A stretch of 64,000 nucleotides of DNA from Burkholderiales bacterium (GTDB lineage Bacteria; Pseudomonadota; Gammaproteobacteria; Burkholderiales; Burkholderiaceae_C). The translations under genes and the position numbers were made by a program. Location: the NCBI GenBank assembly GCA_016703325.1, contig JADJCH010000063.1:1-64000 (forward strand). The letters are read 5' to 3'. The notes under the pieces are model-generated. The model was not told the origin of the DNA, made no database searches, and was given only the letters and a program-made list of their open reading frames with translations. How positions within the stretch are numbered: the stretch's first letter is position 1; each line of letters opens with the position of its first letter. Of the stretch, positions 8,445-16,308 are shown piece by piece.

Positions 8445-9551
8445 TCACCCTTCCAGCAGCGCCACCGACTTGACCTGCACCCACACCGGCGTGCCGGGCT
8501 CCAGCGCAAGGCTGGCGGCGGCACGCCGGGTCAGGCGGGCCAGCAGCTGGGCCTGGCCGCCGGCGGCATCGCCCACGTTGACCCGCACCAGCGCCACCGC
8601 CGGGTGCTGGTCGGCCGCCAGGGCGTCGACCTGGCCGGTCAGCACGTTCTGGATGCTGCTGCTCCATGGCGCCTGGCGGGCCAGGCTGACGTCGCGCGCC
8701 AGCACCCGCACCCGCACCGGCCGGCCCACGGGCAACCCGGGGTCGCGCGTCCAGAGCTGACCGCCCGGGAAGGTCACCCGCGCCAGGTGCCAGTTCTCAT
8801 CGCGCTCGGCCAGGTGGCCCGAGAGCACCACGGCAGCATCGTCGCCGAGCAGCGGGCCACCGTCCAGGCGGGTGAGCACCTGGGCCAGCGGGCCTTCGGC
8901 CTGCACCCGACCCCGCTCCAGCACCACCAGGTGATCGGCCAGCCGGGCCACTTCGTCGCTGGCATGGCTGACGTAGAGGATGGGCAGGTCCAGCTCGTCG
9001 CGCAGCCGCTCCAGGTAGGGCAGGATCTCGCGCTTGCGGGCGCTGTCCAGCGCGGCCAGCGGCTCGTCCATCAGCAGCACCCGGGGCCGCAGGGCCAGTG
9101 CCCTGGCGATGCCCACGCGCTGGCGTTCTCCGCCGGACAACCTGTCGGGCCGCCGGTCCAGCAAGGCTGCGATGCCCAGCAGCTCCACCGCCTGGTCCAG
9201 CACCGCTGCATCGGCACCAGCGCGTTTCAGGCCGAAGCGCAGGTTGCCGGCCACCGTCAGGTGGGGGAAGAGGCTGGCCTCCTGGAACACATAACCCAGC
9301 GGGCGGCGGTGGGTGGGCAACCACTGCCGGCCGTCCTGCCAGAGCTCGCCATGGAAGCTCACCCGGGCGCCGGGCGCACGCTCCAGCCCGGCGATGCAGC
9401 GCAGCAGCGTGGTCTTGCCGGAGCCGGAGTGGCCGAACAGCGCCGTGACCCCTCGACCGGGCAGGCGCAGGTCCACATCCAGCGTGAAGCCAGGCCAGGG
9501 CAGGTGCACACGCACCTCAATGGGCAGCACAGCCTGCTGCTGCGGCGTCAC
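8445..9551 (-). CDS. modC: Molybdate ABC transporter ATP-binding protein
   Basis: Cytoplasmic ATPase of 368 residues that powers molybdate import. Walker A is GHSGSGKTT near residue 40, the signature LSGGERQRVGIARAL near 137, Walker B VLLMDEPLAALD just after, and switch His in LYVSHASDE. A C-terminal mop/TOBE domain (VNVGDAAGG, VWVQVKSVALLEG) binds the oxyanion and is diagnostic for ModC over other importers. The start is GTG 9551, overlapping the modB stop by four bases (GTGA), so translation is coupled. The open frame goes on upstream to 10430 but there it is only a shadow of modB and modA. Confidence 0.92.
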   Translation of the reverse strand: MTPQQQAVLPIEVRVHLPWPGFTLDVDLRLPGRGVTALFGHSGSGKTTLLRCIAGLERAPGARVSFHGELWQDGRQWLPTHRRPLGYVFQEASLFPHLTVAGNLRFGLKRAGADAAVLDQAVELLGIAALLDRRPDRLSGGERQRVGIARALALRPRVLLMDEPLAALDSARKREILPYLERLRDELDLPILYVSHASDEVARLADHLVVLERGRVQAEGPLAQVLTRLDGGPLLGDDAAVVLSGHLAERDENWHLARVTFPGGQLWTRDPGLPVGRPVRVRVLARDVSLARQAPWSSSIQNVLTGQVDALAADQHPAVALVRVNVGDAAGGQAQLLARLTRRAAASLALEPGTPVWVQVKSVALLEG

Positions 9552-10237
9552 AACGCAGCCCTTTGCGCCGGCCGGCCCCGCCAACCGTAGACGGCCAGCA
9601 GCACCAGGAAGGAAAACACCAGCATCAGGGCCGACAGGCGGTGCGCGTCCGCATAGGCCAGGGCCTCGACGTGGTCGTAGATCTGCACCGACACCACCCG
9701 GGTGGCCCCCGGGATGTTGCCGCCGATCATCAACACGACACCGAACTCCCCCACCGTGTGGGCAAAGGTGAGGATGCCCCCGGTGAGGAAGCCGGACCGG
9801 GCCAGAGGCAGCGCCACGCTGAAGAAGGCGTCCAGCGGTGAGGCGCGCAAGGTGGCTGCCACCTCCAGTGGGCGGTCGCCGATGGCCTCGAAGGCGTTGT
9901 GCAACGGTTGGACCATGAAGGGCAGCGAGTACACCACCGATGCCAGCACCAGCCCCCAGAAGGTGAAGGGCAGCGGCGCCAGTCCGACAGCGGCGGTGAG
10001 CTGCCCCAGCGGCCCTTGCGGGCCCAGTGCGATCAGCAGGTAGAAGCCCAGCACGCTGGGCGGCAGCACCAGCGGCAGCGCCACCACCGCGGTCACCAGG
10101 CCCTTCCAGCGCCAGCGGCTGCGCGCCAGCCACCAGGCCAGCGGGGTGGCCAGCACAAAGAGGACCAGGGTGACGACGGTGGCCAGCCGCAGCGTGAGCA
10201 GCACGGCCTGCCAGTCCTGCGGGCTCAATGCCGTCAC
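9548..10237 (-). CDS. modB: Molybdate ABC transporter permease
   Basis: Inner membrane channel subunit of 229 residues, with about five or six transmembrane helices beginning at LLTLRLATVVTLVLFVLA. The cytoplasmic EAA loop that docks on ModC is visible as EVAATLRASPLDAFFSVALP, with the conserved Gly region GILTFAHTVGEFGVVLMIGGN after it, typical of ModB. The start ATG 10237 lies six bases after the modA stop and the end overlaps modC. The length is normal for the family. Confidence 0.92.
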   Translation of the reverse strand: MTALSPQDWQAVLLTLRLATVVTLVLFVLATPLAWWLARSRWRWKGLVTAVVALPLVLPPSVLGFYLLIALGPQGPLGQLTAAVGLAPLPFTFWGLVLASVVYSLPFMVQPLHNAFEAIGDRPLEVAATLRASPLDAFFSVALPLARSGFLTGGILTFAHTVGEFGVVLMIGGNIPGATRVVSVQIYDHVEALAYADAHRLSALMLVFSFLVLLAVYGWRGRPAQRAAL

Positions 10238-10243
10238 CTTCGC

Positions 10244-10999
10244 TCAGTTGCGGTAACCATGGGCACGCATGATGGCACGCGCCCGGTCGCTGCGGAGGAA
10301 GGTGAGAAGGGCCTGCGCGGCCGGTTGGTCGCGACCGGGCAGCAGCAGCAGGGCGTCCTGTCGAATGGGCGCATGCAGGGATTGCGGCACGATCCAGGCC
10401 GAACCCCCACTGAGCCGGCCGTCCCGCCAAACCTGCGACAGAGCCAGAAAGGCCAGCTCGGCATTGCCGGAGGCCACGAACTGATGGGTCTGAGCGATGT
10501 TCTCGCCCATGACGAAGTTCGGCTGCAGTCGCTCAGCCAAGCGGCGCTGGCGCAACACCTCCATCGCGGCCTCTCCGTAAGGCGCCAACCGGGGGTTGGC
10601 CAGCGCCAACCTGCGAAAACGACCGGAGGCCAGCACCGCCCCCTCGTCATCCACGTAGCCCGGCTGGGGCGACCAGAGCACCAGAGTGCCGATGGCGTAG
10701 GTGAAGCGGCTGCCTGGGACGGCAGCACCGTCCTTCTCCAACTGGATCGGCTTTTCGTCGTCGGCGCTGAGGAAGACCTGGAAGGGTGCACCGTTGCGGA
10801 TCTGCGCGTAGAGCTTGCCGGAAGCACCGTAGGACAGCAGCAGCCGATGCCCGGTCTCGCGCTCGAAGGGGGCGGCCAGGTCCGACATGGCGGTGGCGAA
10901 GTTGGAAGCCACCGCCACGCTCACTTCGCCCGATCGAGCGGTTGCGGCCAGGAGCAGCGTCGTCAGCAGCAGCGACAGGGTCGAAAGGGCTCGCAGCAT
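10244..10999 (-). CDS. modA: Molybdate-binding periplasmic protein
   Basis: Solute-binding protein of 251 residues. ATG 10999 starts a Sec signal peptide (MLRALSTLSLLLTTLLLAATARSG). The mature part has the ModA features VAVASNFATAMSDLA, SYGASGKLYAQI and FVMGENIAQTHQFVASGNAE; the Ser residues of the first two form the oxyanion pocket in characterised ModA. An in-frame extension to 11227 reads through the end of the upstream DUF2322 gene and is rejected because it would hide the signal peptide. First transport gene of the DUF2322-modABC operon. Confidence 0.92.
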   Translation of the reverse strand: MLRALSTLSLLLTTLLLAATARSGEVSVAVASNFATAMSDLAAPFERETGHRLLLSYGASGKLYAQIRNGAPFQVFLSADDEKPIQLEKDGAAVPGSRFTYAIGTLVLWSPQPGYVDDEGAVLASGRFRRLALANPRLAPYGEAAMEVLRQRRLAERLQPNFVMGENIAQTHQFVASGNAELAFLALSQVWRDGRLSGGSAWIVPQSLHAPIRQDALLLLPGRDQPAAQALLTFLRSDRARAIMRAHGYRN

Positions 11000-11036
11000 G
11001 GGCAGGCACTCCGGGACCGGGAGCGGCAGACGTTCC

Positions 11037-11363
11037 TCAGTGCCGGCCGGCAGCCTGCACCCCTTCGACGCGGTAGCTGCCCTCTCCTTCAGCGCACGCG
11101 AGCAGGCGATCGATGTTGGGGTGCTTGCCCGGGAAGGCACGGGCATCTGCCGTGTGCTCGGCGTACAACTCCAGCCCCTCGCGGGCGGCCTCGGGCGTGA
11201 TGCCGCCGTGGCGCAGCGCCAGTGCATGGTAGACCGCCAGGGAGCCGGCCTGGCCGGGTCGGTTCTCCAGGGTGGCCACCTGTTGGCCTTCGGCGTCGAT
11301 CAGGTGCAGCGCCGCGAGGTGAGACACGCTGGGCAGGGTCTTCAGGTTGTCGGCAAAGCTCAT
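11037..11363 (-). CDS. DUF2322 family protein upstream of modABC
   Basis: Soluble protein of 108 residues with a conserved beginning MSFADNLKTLPSVSHLAALHLID and a C-terminal region HPNIDRLL; this matches the uncharacterised DUF2322 family of beta- and gammaproteobacteria. No catalytic motif or metal-ligand cluster is obvious. It ends 37 bases before modA on the same strand with no terminator between, so it is probably cotranscribed with the molybdate importer. A role in molybdenum handling is only inference from this position. The promoter should lie in 11364-11476; no ModE-like palindrome is seen there. Confidence 0.8.
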   Translation of the reverse strand: MSFADNLKTLPSVSHLAALHLIDAEGQQVATLENRPGQAGSLAVYHALALRHGGITPEAAREGLELYAEHTADARAFPGKHPNIDRLLACAEGEGSYRVEGVQAAGRH

Positions 11364-11476
11364 GGCAGGCGAAGATGCGCAGAATCAACGATGCGTCATT
11401 GTGACCGGCGCCGAATGCACTCTCCCTTGCATCGGCTGCACGCGGCCTCACCTCATGGCTGTCAGGAGGGTTCCAG

Positions 11477-11899
11477 ATGAACCAGTTTGCCCCGGTTTCT
11501 CCGTCTGCCCAGGCCCCAGCAGGCCTGATGCGCAGCCTGCACATCATCTATGGCCTGCATGCGCTGGGCCTCGGCCTGGGTGCCTTCGGTGCCGCGTCGG
11601 TGCTGGGGTCCTTCCTGTTCGGCTGGCCGTCGGTGATTGCCGTGGTGCTCAGCTACATCAAACGCGGCGAGGCGCAGGGCACCTGGCTGGAATCCCACTT
11701 TGCCTGGACCATCCACACCTTCTGGTGGGCGCTGGCCTGGGCTGCGGCGGTGGCCCTGCTGTCGCTGCCGCTCACCCTCGTGCTGATCGGCTTTGCCACC
11801 TGGGGCATCGGGATGTTCCTGCTGGGCGTGTGGGCCGTCTACCGCATCGCCCGCGGCTGGCTGAACCTGAAGGACGGTCGGCCGATGCCCTTGCAGTGA
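11477..11899 (+). CDS. DUF4870-like membrane protein
   Basis: Integral inner membrane protein of 140 residues with three or four hydrophobic helices (LHALGLGLGAFGAASVLGSF, SVIAVVLSYI, WWALAWAAAVALLSLPLTLV, GMFLLGVWAVYRIARG). The pattern IKRGEAQGTWLESHFAWTIHTFW between the second and third helices is characteristic of the small DUF4870-like family found beside metabolic and cell-envelope genes in Burkholderiales. No enzymatic motif is seen. Divergent from DUF2322-modABC. The function of the family is unknown. Confidence 0.72.
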   Translation: MNQFAPVSPSAQAPAGLMRSLHIIYGLHALGLGLGAFGAASVLGSFLFGWPSVIAVVLSYIKRGEAQGTWLESHFAWTIHTFWWALAWAAAVALLSLPLTLVLIGFATWGIGMFLLGVWAVYRIARGWLNLKDGRPMPLQ

Positions 11900-12019
11900 G
11901 GCAAGGGCATCCGAACGCGGTGTCCCTGGGCGAGGTGGGGGCCGTCTGTGGCCTTCTGCAGCCGTCTGCGCGATGCAGGACCGCTGCGAGCCTCACCTCT
12001 GCCCACACGCGTTCGGCGT

Positions 12020-12526
12020 TCAGCCCTGGGCCTGGCGCAGCATCGTGGCTGCGTCGCTGACCTCGAACTTGCCAGGACCTTCAATGTTGAGGGTCTGCAC
12101 CACGCCATCCTTGACCAGCGCGGAATAGCGCTGCGAACGCAGACCCAGCCCCTTGGCGGCCAAGTCCAGCGTCAGGCCGGTGGCCCGGGTGAAATCGGCG
12201 CTGCCGTCCCCCAGCATGCGCACCTTGCCGGCCGTGCCCAGTTCGCGGCCCCAGGCACCCATGACAAAGGCGTCATTCACGGAGATACACCAGATCTCAT
12301 CCACGCCCGCCGCCTGGAGCGCGGCGGCGTTCTCGACATATCCGGGCACATGCTGTGCGGAGCAGGTCGGGGTGTAGGCACCGGGCAAGGCAAACAGCGC
12401 GATGGTCTTGCCGGCCGCGGCCTTGGCCGCATCCACCGGGTTCGGACCGAGCGAGCAGCCTTCAGTGGCCACGTCGATGAACTCGTACAGGGTGGCCGTG
12501 GGCAGCGAATCCCCGATCTTCAGCAT
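12020..12526 (-). CDS. Peroxiredoxin, Prx5/AhpE-like (thioredoxin/glutaredoxin-dependent)
   Basis: Thiol peroxidase of 168 residues that reduces hydrogen and alkyl peroxides in the cytoplasm. The peroxidatic Cys55 lies in LPGAYTPTCSAQHVP, the Prx5-type variant of the PxxxTxxC motif. DEIWCISVNDAFVM and the closing Gly/Arg region GLGLRSQRYSALV are also family-typical. No C-terminal glutaredoxin domain is fused, so it must use an external reductant. Transcribed alone, downstream of the ribosomal operon terminator, so its promoter must overlap or follow 12530-12640. Confidence 0.9.
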   Translation of the reverse strand: MLKIGDSLPTATLYEFIDVATEGCSLGPNPVDAAKAAAGKTIALFALPGAYTPTCSAQHVPGYVENAAALQAAGVDEIWCISVNDAFVMGAWGRELGTAGKVRMLGDGSADFTRATGLTLDLAAKGLGLRSQRYSALVKDGVVQTLNIEGPGKFEVSDAATMLRQAQG

Positions 12527-12572
12527 GTGTGTCTCCTTCGACAGCAGAGAGTCGGACCGAAAGGTCCAGACG

Positions 12573-12612
12573 AAAAAAAACCGGCCGCCAGTATCCAGCG
12601 GGCCGGTTTTTT
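12573..12612. terminator. Intrinsic terminator after rpsQ
   Basis: Perfect 12-base arms AAAAAACCGGCC and GGCCGGTTTTTT around a 16-base centre. Read on the minus strand it is a GC-rich stem followed by eight T, 100 bases after the rpsQ stop, so it ends the ribosomal operon there. The A run also gives a T tract on the other strand, but no plus-strand gene approaches it. Confidence 0.85.
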
Positions 12613-12711
12613 GCAGCGCCGGCGGGTCGGATGACCCCGGGCTGCGTGGGCCTGTCGCAGTGACAGCCTGCCGTCACCCTGCAGTTGGTGCAGGACGACG
12701 AACCAGGACCA

Positions 12712-13020
12712 TCAGACCACGCGGGCCTTTTCCACCAGGCGGGTCACCACCCAGTTCTTGGTCTTCGACAGCGGACGGCTTTCGACGATCTCGACGGTGT
12801 CACCCATCTTGTATTCGCCGTTTTCGTCGTGCGCGTGGTACTTGCGCGAACGTGCCACGATCTTGCCGTAGAGCTCGTGCTTGACGCGACGCTCGACCAG
12901 CACGGTGACGGTCTTGGCACGCTTGTCGCTGACGACCTTGCCAACCAGGGTGCGCTTGACCTTGGCGGCAGCAGCGGTGGCGGGCGTGGTGGATTGGGCT
13001 TGGGCTTGGGCTTCGCTCAT
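12712..13020 (-). CDS. rpsQ: 30S ribosomal protein S17
   Basis: Primary 16S rRNA-binding protein of the small subunit, 102 residues from ATG 13020, whose A is shared with the rpmC stop (TGATG); a GTG one codon upstream is possible. The S17 core runs from RTLVGKVVSDKRAKTVTV through YHAHDENGEYKMGD to ESRPLSKTKNW. The N-terminal Ala/Gln/Thr-rich leader of about 20 residues is longer than in E. coli (84 residues). Last gene of the operon; rplN, which follows in the usual spc arrangement, is not here, and a strong terminator comes instead. Confidence 0.95.
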   Translation of the reverse strand: MSEAQAQAQSTTPATAAAAKVKRTLVGKVVSDKRAKTVTVLVERRVKHELYGKIVARSRKYHAHDENGEYKMGDTVEIVESRPLSKTKNWVVTRLVEKARVV

Positions 13021-13217
13021 CACGCAGCTCCCTTCTTCTTCTCGGCGAGGATGGTGCGGGCGCGGGCGATGTCGCGACGCGTCTGCTTGATCACCGCGGT
13101 GTTGCCCAGCTGCTGGGTCGCCTTCTGCATGCGCAGGCCGAAATGGGCCTTCAGCAGATCGCTGATTTCCTTCTCGAGCGCAGCAACATCCTTGGCGCGG
13201 AGTTCGGAGGCTTTCAT
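13020..13217 (-). CDS. rpmC: 50S ribosomal protein L29
   Basis: Two-helix 23S rRNA-binding protein of 65 residues at the peptide exit tunnel. The sequence MKASELRAKDVAALEKEI and the family core NTAVIKQTRRDIARARTIL are plain. It lies 17 bases after rplP and its stop shares one base with the start of rpsQ, so translation is coupled. Nothing unusual. Confidence 0.95.
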   Translation of the reverse strand: MKASELRAKDVAALEKEISDLLKAHFGLRMQKATQQLGNTAVIKQTRRDIARARTILAEKKKGAA

Positions 13218-13234
13218 GTTCTTGCTCCTTGGTC

Positions 13235-13651
13235 TCAGACGCCGAAGCCGCGCGTCACGAACGTGCAGCGCAGGGGCAGCTTCGCAGCGGCCAGGGTGAA
13301 GGCCTCGCGGGCCAGCTCCTCGGGTACGCCGTTGATCTCGTACAGGACCTTGCCCGGCTGGATCTCGGCCACCCAGTACTCCGGGTTGCCCTTGCCGTTA
13401 CCCATCCGCACTTCGGCCGGCTTCTGGGAAATCGGCTTGTCCGGGAAGATGCGGATAAAGATGCGGCCACCGCGCTTGATGTGGCGCGAGATGGCACGAC
13501 GGGCAGCTTCGATCTGGCGGGCCGTGATGCGGCCGCGCTCGGTAGCCTTCAGGCCGAACTCGCCGAAGGATACGTCGGCACCGCGGGTGGCGACGCCGGT
13601 GTTGCGGCCCTTCTGTTCCTTGCGGAACTTGCGCCGATTCGGTTGCAACAT
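13235..13651 (-). CDS. rplP: 50S ribosomal protein L16
   Basis: Large-subunit protein of 138 residues near the peptidyl transferase centre. MLQPNRRKFRKEQKGRN at the start and GRIFIRIFPDKP in the middle are the L16 signatures; the C-terminal LPLRCTFVTRGFGV is complete. It begins three bases after the rpsC stop. Arg at the hydroxylation site region (KPAEVRMG) is kept. Nothing unusual. Confidence 0.95.
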   Translation of the reverse strand: MLQPNRRKFRKEQKGRNTGVATRGADVSFGEFGLKATERGRITARQIEAARRAISRHIKRGGRIFIRIFPDKPISQKPAEVRMGNGKGNPEYWVAEIQPGKVLYEINGVPEELAREAFTLAAAKLPLRCTFVTRGFGV

Positions 13652-13654
13652 TGT

Positions 13655-14524
13655 TTATTCTCCTTTCGCTGCCGCGCCAGGCGCAGCAGCGCGCACCACG
13701 CGCTTGACGCCGGTGCGATCACCCGCCGGGGCAGCGCCTTCGGCCGGGGCACCTTCACCGCGAGGACCGCGACCCGCACCCGGGCCGCCAGGGCCACGGG
13801 GGCCACGGCGCTCACCAGGGCGGTCATTGCGCGGACCACGGCGGCGGCGGTCGTCTTCCGTACGCTCTTCGCCACGGATCACCGGCGCTTCGCCGTTGGC
13901 CAGGCGGTCGCCACGGTAGACCCACACCTTCACGCCGATGACGCCGTAGGTGGTCTTGGCTTCCGAGAAACCGTAGTCGATGTCGGCGCGCAGGGTGTGC
14001 AGCGGCACACGACCTTCACGGTACCACTCGGTACGGGCAATTTCGATGCCGTTCAGGCGGCCCGAGGACATGATCTTCACGCCCAGGGCGCCCAGACGCA
14101 TCGCGTTCTGCATCGCACGCTTCATGGCGCGGCGGAACATGATGCGCTTTTCGAGCTGCTGCGTGATCGATTCCGAGATCAGCTGGGCATCGACTTCGGG
14201 CTTGCGCACTTCCTCGATGTTCACGGCCACCGGAACGCCCAGCATCTTGGCCAGCTGGACCTTCAGGTTCTCGATGTCCTCACCCTTCTTGCCGATCACC
14301 ACACCCGGACGGGCCGAGAAGATGGTGATGCGGGCGTTCTTGGCGGGGCGCTCGATCTGGATGCGCGAGACCGCGGCGTTCTTGAGCTTCTTTTTCAGGA
14401 ACTCACGAACTTCGATGTCTTCGGCCAGCATGCCGGCGAACTGGCGGTTGCCGGCGTACCAGCGCGACGACCAGTTGCGGGTGACAGGCAGGCGGAAGCC
14501 GGTCGGATGGATTTTTTGTCCCAT
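13655..14524 (-). CDS. rpsC: 30S ribosomal protein S3 with long basic tail
   Basis: Head protein of the small subunit at the mRNA entry channel. MGQKIHPTGFRLPVTRNW is the S3 start and the KH domain follows (GVVIGKKGEDIENLKVQL). The protein has 289 residues against about 233 in E. coli; the extra length is a low-complexity Arg/Gly/Pro/Ala tail (about residues 215-289) with RGPRNDRP and GPRGPGGPGAGRG. Such tails are known in Burkholderiales S3. The rplV open frame, shifted at its 3' end, overlaps the first 122 bases of this gene in another frame. Confidence 0.95.
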   Translation of the reverse strand: MGQKIHPTGFRLPVTRNWSSRWYAGNRQFAGMLAEDIEVREFLKKKLKNAAVSRIQIERPAKNARITIFSARPGVVIGKKGEDIENLKVQLAKMLGVPVAVNIEEVRKPEVDAQLISESITQQLEKRIMFRRAMKRAMQNAMRLGALGVKIMSSGRLNGIEIARTEWYREGRVPLHTLRADIDYGFSEAKTTYGVIGVKVWVYRGDRLANGEAPVIRGEERTEDDRRRRGPRNDRPGERRGPRGPGGPGAGRGPRGEGAPAEGAAPAGDRTGVKRVVRAAAPGAAAKGE

Positions 14525-14870
14525 GGTCTTCTACCAGCCCTTTCAGTTGCCGACCGACGTAGATGTGCGCGGTGGGCTTGCTGATGCGGTTGCCGCGCCC
14601 CTTGGCGCGTGCAGTGAACCGCTTCAGCGTGGCACCTTGCTCCACGTAGATCGAGGTGACGCGAAGCTCGTCGATGTCCGCGCCGTCGTTGTGCTCGGCG
14701 TTGGCGATCGCGCTCTCCAGCGCCTTCTTGATGATCCCGGCGGCACGCTTTTGCGTGAAGGTCAGGATGTTCAGGGCCTGACCGACCGGCTTGCCACGGA
14801 TCATGTCGGCCACCAGGCGGCCCTTGTCGCAGGACAGGCGCACGCCGCGAACGATTGCTTTGGTTTCCAT
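14403..14870 (-). CDS. rplV: 50S ribosomal protein L22, 3' end frameshifted
   Basis: Protein lining the exit tunnel. METKAIVRGVRLSCDKGRLV to GNRISKPTAHIYV (residues 1 to about 104) is normal L22, usually about 110 residues and ending near HIYVTVGN. Here the frame reads GRQLKGLVEDHG and on to 155 residues, overlapping rpsC by 122 bases. In another frame the lost ending is present: GTC GGC AAC TGA, with the stop at 14543-14545. This fits loss of two bases near 14555 (the AC of ACG). Either the strain makes an L22 with a 50-residue odd tail or the read is wrong. The hairpin loop that lines the tunnel is unaffected. Confidence 0.88.
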   Translation of the reverse strand: METKAIVRGVRLSCDKGRLVADMIRGKPVGQALNILTFTQKRAAGIIKKALESAIANAEHNDGADIDELRVTSIYVEQGATLKRFTARAKGRGNRISKPTAHIYVGRQLKGLVEDHGTKNPSDRLPPACHPQLVVALVRRQPPVRRHAGRRHRSS

Positions 14871-14883
14871 TGCGTCGGGCTCC

Positions 14884-15159
14884 TCAGCGCTTGGCCTTCT
14901 TGTCCGCCGGGTGACCCTTGAACGTGCGGGTCAGGGCGAACTCGCCGAGCTTGTGGCCAACCATCTGGTCGGACACGTACACCGGCACGTGCTGCTTGCC
15001 GTTGTGCACGGCAATGGTCAGACCGATGAACTCGGGCAGGATCGTAGAACGGCGCGACCAGGTCTTGATCGGCTTTTTGTCCTTGGTCGCCGTGGCCTTC
15101 TCGACTTTGGCGATCAGGTGGTGGTCGACGAAAGGACCCTTCTTCAGTGAACGAGACAT
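14884..15159 (-). CDS. rpsS: 30S ribosomal protein S19
   Basis: Small-subunit head protein of 91 residues that pairs with S13 and contacts the A-site tRNA. MSRSLKKGPFVDHHL, WSRRSTILPEFIGLTIAVHN and VYVSDQMVGHKLGEFALTRTF are all standard. It lies between rplB (10 bases) and rplV (13 bases) as in the classic S10 cluster. Nothing unusual. Confidence 0.96.
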   Translation of the reverse strand: MSRSLKKGPFVDHHLIAKVEKATATKDKKPIKTWSRRSTILPEFIGLTIAVHNGKQHVPVYVSDQMVGHKLGEFALTRTFKGHPADKKAKR

Positions 15160-15169
15160 GGGCTACCCC

Positions 15170-15994
15170 TTATTTCTTGCGGCGCGAGACGATGAAGGTC
15201 TGCGTGCGCTTGTTGTTGCGGGTGCGGTAGCCCTTCGTCAGGGTGTTCCACGGCGACACCGGGGCACGCGCCTCGCCGGTACGGCCTTCGCCACCACCGT
15301 GCGGGTGGTCCACCGGGTTCATCGCCACACCGCGGACGGTCGGGCGGATGCCCTGCCAACGGATCGCACCGGCCTTGCCGTACTGGCGCAGGTTGTGCTC
15401 TTCGTTGGAGACCTCACCGATGGTGGCACGGCAGTCGATGTGCACACGGCGCACTTCGCCCGAGCGCAGACGAATCTGCGCGTAGACGCCATCGCGGGCC
15501 ATCAGGGTTGCCGACGTGCCGGCCGAACGGGCGATCTGGGCACCCTTGCCCGGCAGCATCTCGACGCAGTGGATGGTCGAACCCACCGGGATGTTGCGAA
15601 TGGGCAGGGTGTTGCCGGCCTTGATCGGCGACTCGGCGCCGGACAGAACGGTCTGACCCACTTCCAGGCCGCGCGGGGCGATGATGTAGCGACGCTCACC
15701 GTCCGAGTAGCACACCAGCGCGATGTGCGCGGTGCGGTTCGGGTCGTATTCGACGCGCTCAACCTTGGCGGGGATCCCGTCCTTGTTGCGCACGAAGTCG
15801 ACCACACGGTAGTGGTGCTTGTGACCACCGCCCTTGTGACGGGTGGTGATGTGACCGTTGTTGTTGCGGCCGGCGTTCTGCTTCTGCGGCTCGAGCAGCG
15901 AAGCTTCCGGCTTGCCCTTGTGCAGGTGCTTGTGCACCACCTTCACCACGGCACGGCGGCCGGGCGATGTGGGTTTGACCTTGACGACAGCCAT
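15170..15994 (-). CDS. rplB: 50S ribosomal protein L2
   Basis: Primary 23S rRNA-binding protein of 274 residues, needed for subunit joining and peptidyl transfer. MAVVKVKPTSPGRR at the start, NNNGHITTRHKGGGHKHHYR, and the functional His region VAMNPVDHPHGGGEGR near the end are complete. Its ATG shares one base with the rplW stop (TAATG). Length and sequence are normal. Confidence 0.96.
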   Translation of the reverse strand: MAVVKVKPTSPGRRAVVKVVHKHLHKGKPEASLLEPQKQNAGRNNNGHITTRHKGGGHKHHYRVVDFVRNKDGIPAKVERVEYDPNRTAHIALVCYSDGERRYIIAPRGLEVGQTVLSGAESPIKAGNTLPIRNIPVGSTIHCVEMLPGKGAQIARSAGTSATLMARDGVYAQIRLRSGEVRRVHIDCRATIGEVSNEEHNLRQYGKAGAIRWQGIRPTVRGVAMNPVDHPHGGGEGRTGEARAPVSPWNTLTKGYRTRNNKRTQTFIVSRRKK

Positions 15995-16308
15995 TACGCG
16001 GCCTCCCCGGAGAAGTTCAGTTCCTGACCCGGCTTCAGGCTCACATAAGCCTTGCGCACATGGTCACGACGACCGATGCGACCGCCGAAGCGCTTGGTCT
16101 TGCCCTTGGTGTTGACCACCTGGACCGCAGCGACCTCGACCTTGAACATCAGCTCGACAGCAGCCTTGATCTCGGGCTTGGTAGCGTCCTGCAGCACCTT
16201 GAACAGCACCTGATTGTGCTTTTCACCGACGCTGGTGGCCTTTTCCGAGATGATCGGCGCCACGAGCACCTGGGCCAGACGGCCCTCATCGAACTTGGCG
16301 GTGCTCAT
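15994..16308 (-). CDS. rplW: 50S ribosomal protein L23
   Basis: Exit-tunnel protein of 104 residues and the docking point for trigger factor and SRP. RLAQVLVAPIISEKAT near the start, KTKRFGGRIGRRDHVRKAYV near the end. It overlaps the rplD stop by four bases (ATGA) and the rplB start by one, so rplD, rplW and rplB are translationally coupled. Confidence 0.95.
   Translation of the reverse strand: MSTAKFDEGRLAQVLVAPIISEKATSVGEKHNQVLFKVLQDATKPEIKAAVELMFKVEVAAVQVVNTKGKTKRFGGRIGRRDHVRKAYVSLKPGQELNFSGEAA

Noticed and set aside
8445..10430. Apparent 661-residue fused protein ending in modC
   Set aside because: Upstream of GTG 9551 the frame is only a shadow of modB and modA, which both have complete genes in other frames.
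11364..11476. ModE operator upstream of DUF2322-modABC
   Set aside because: No palindrome resembling the ModE site could be found in the gap.
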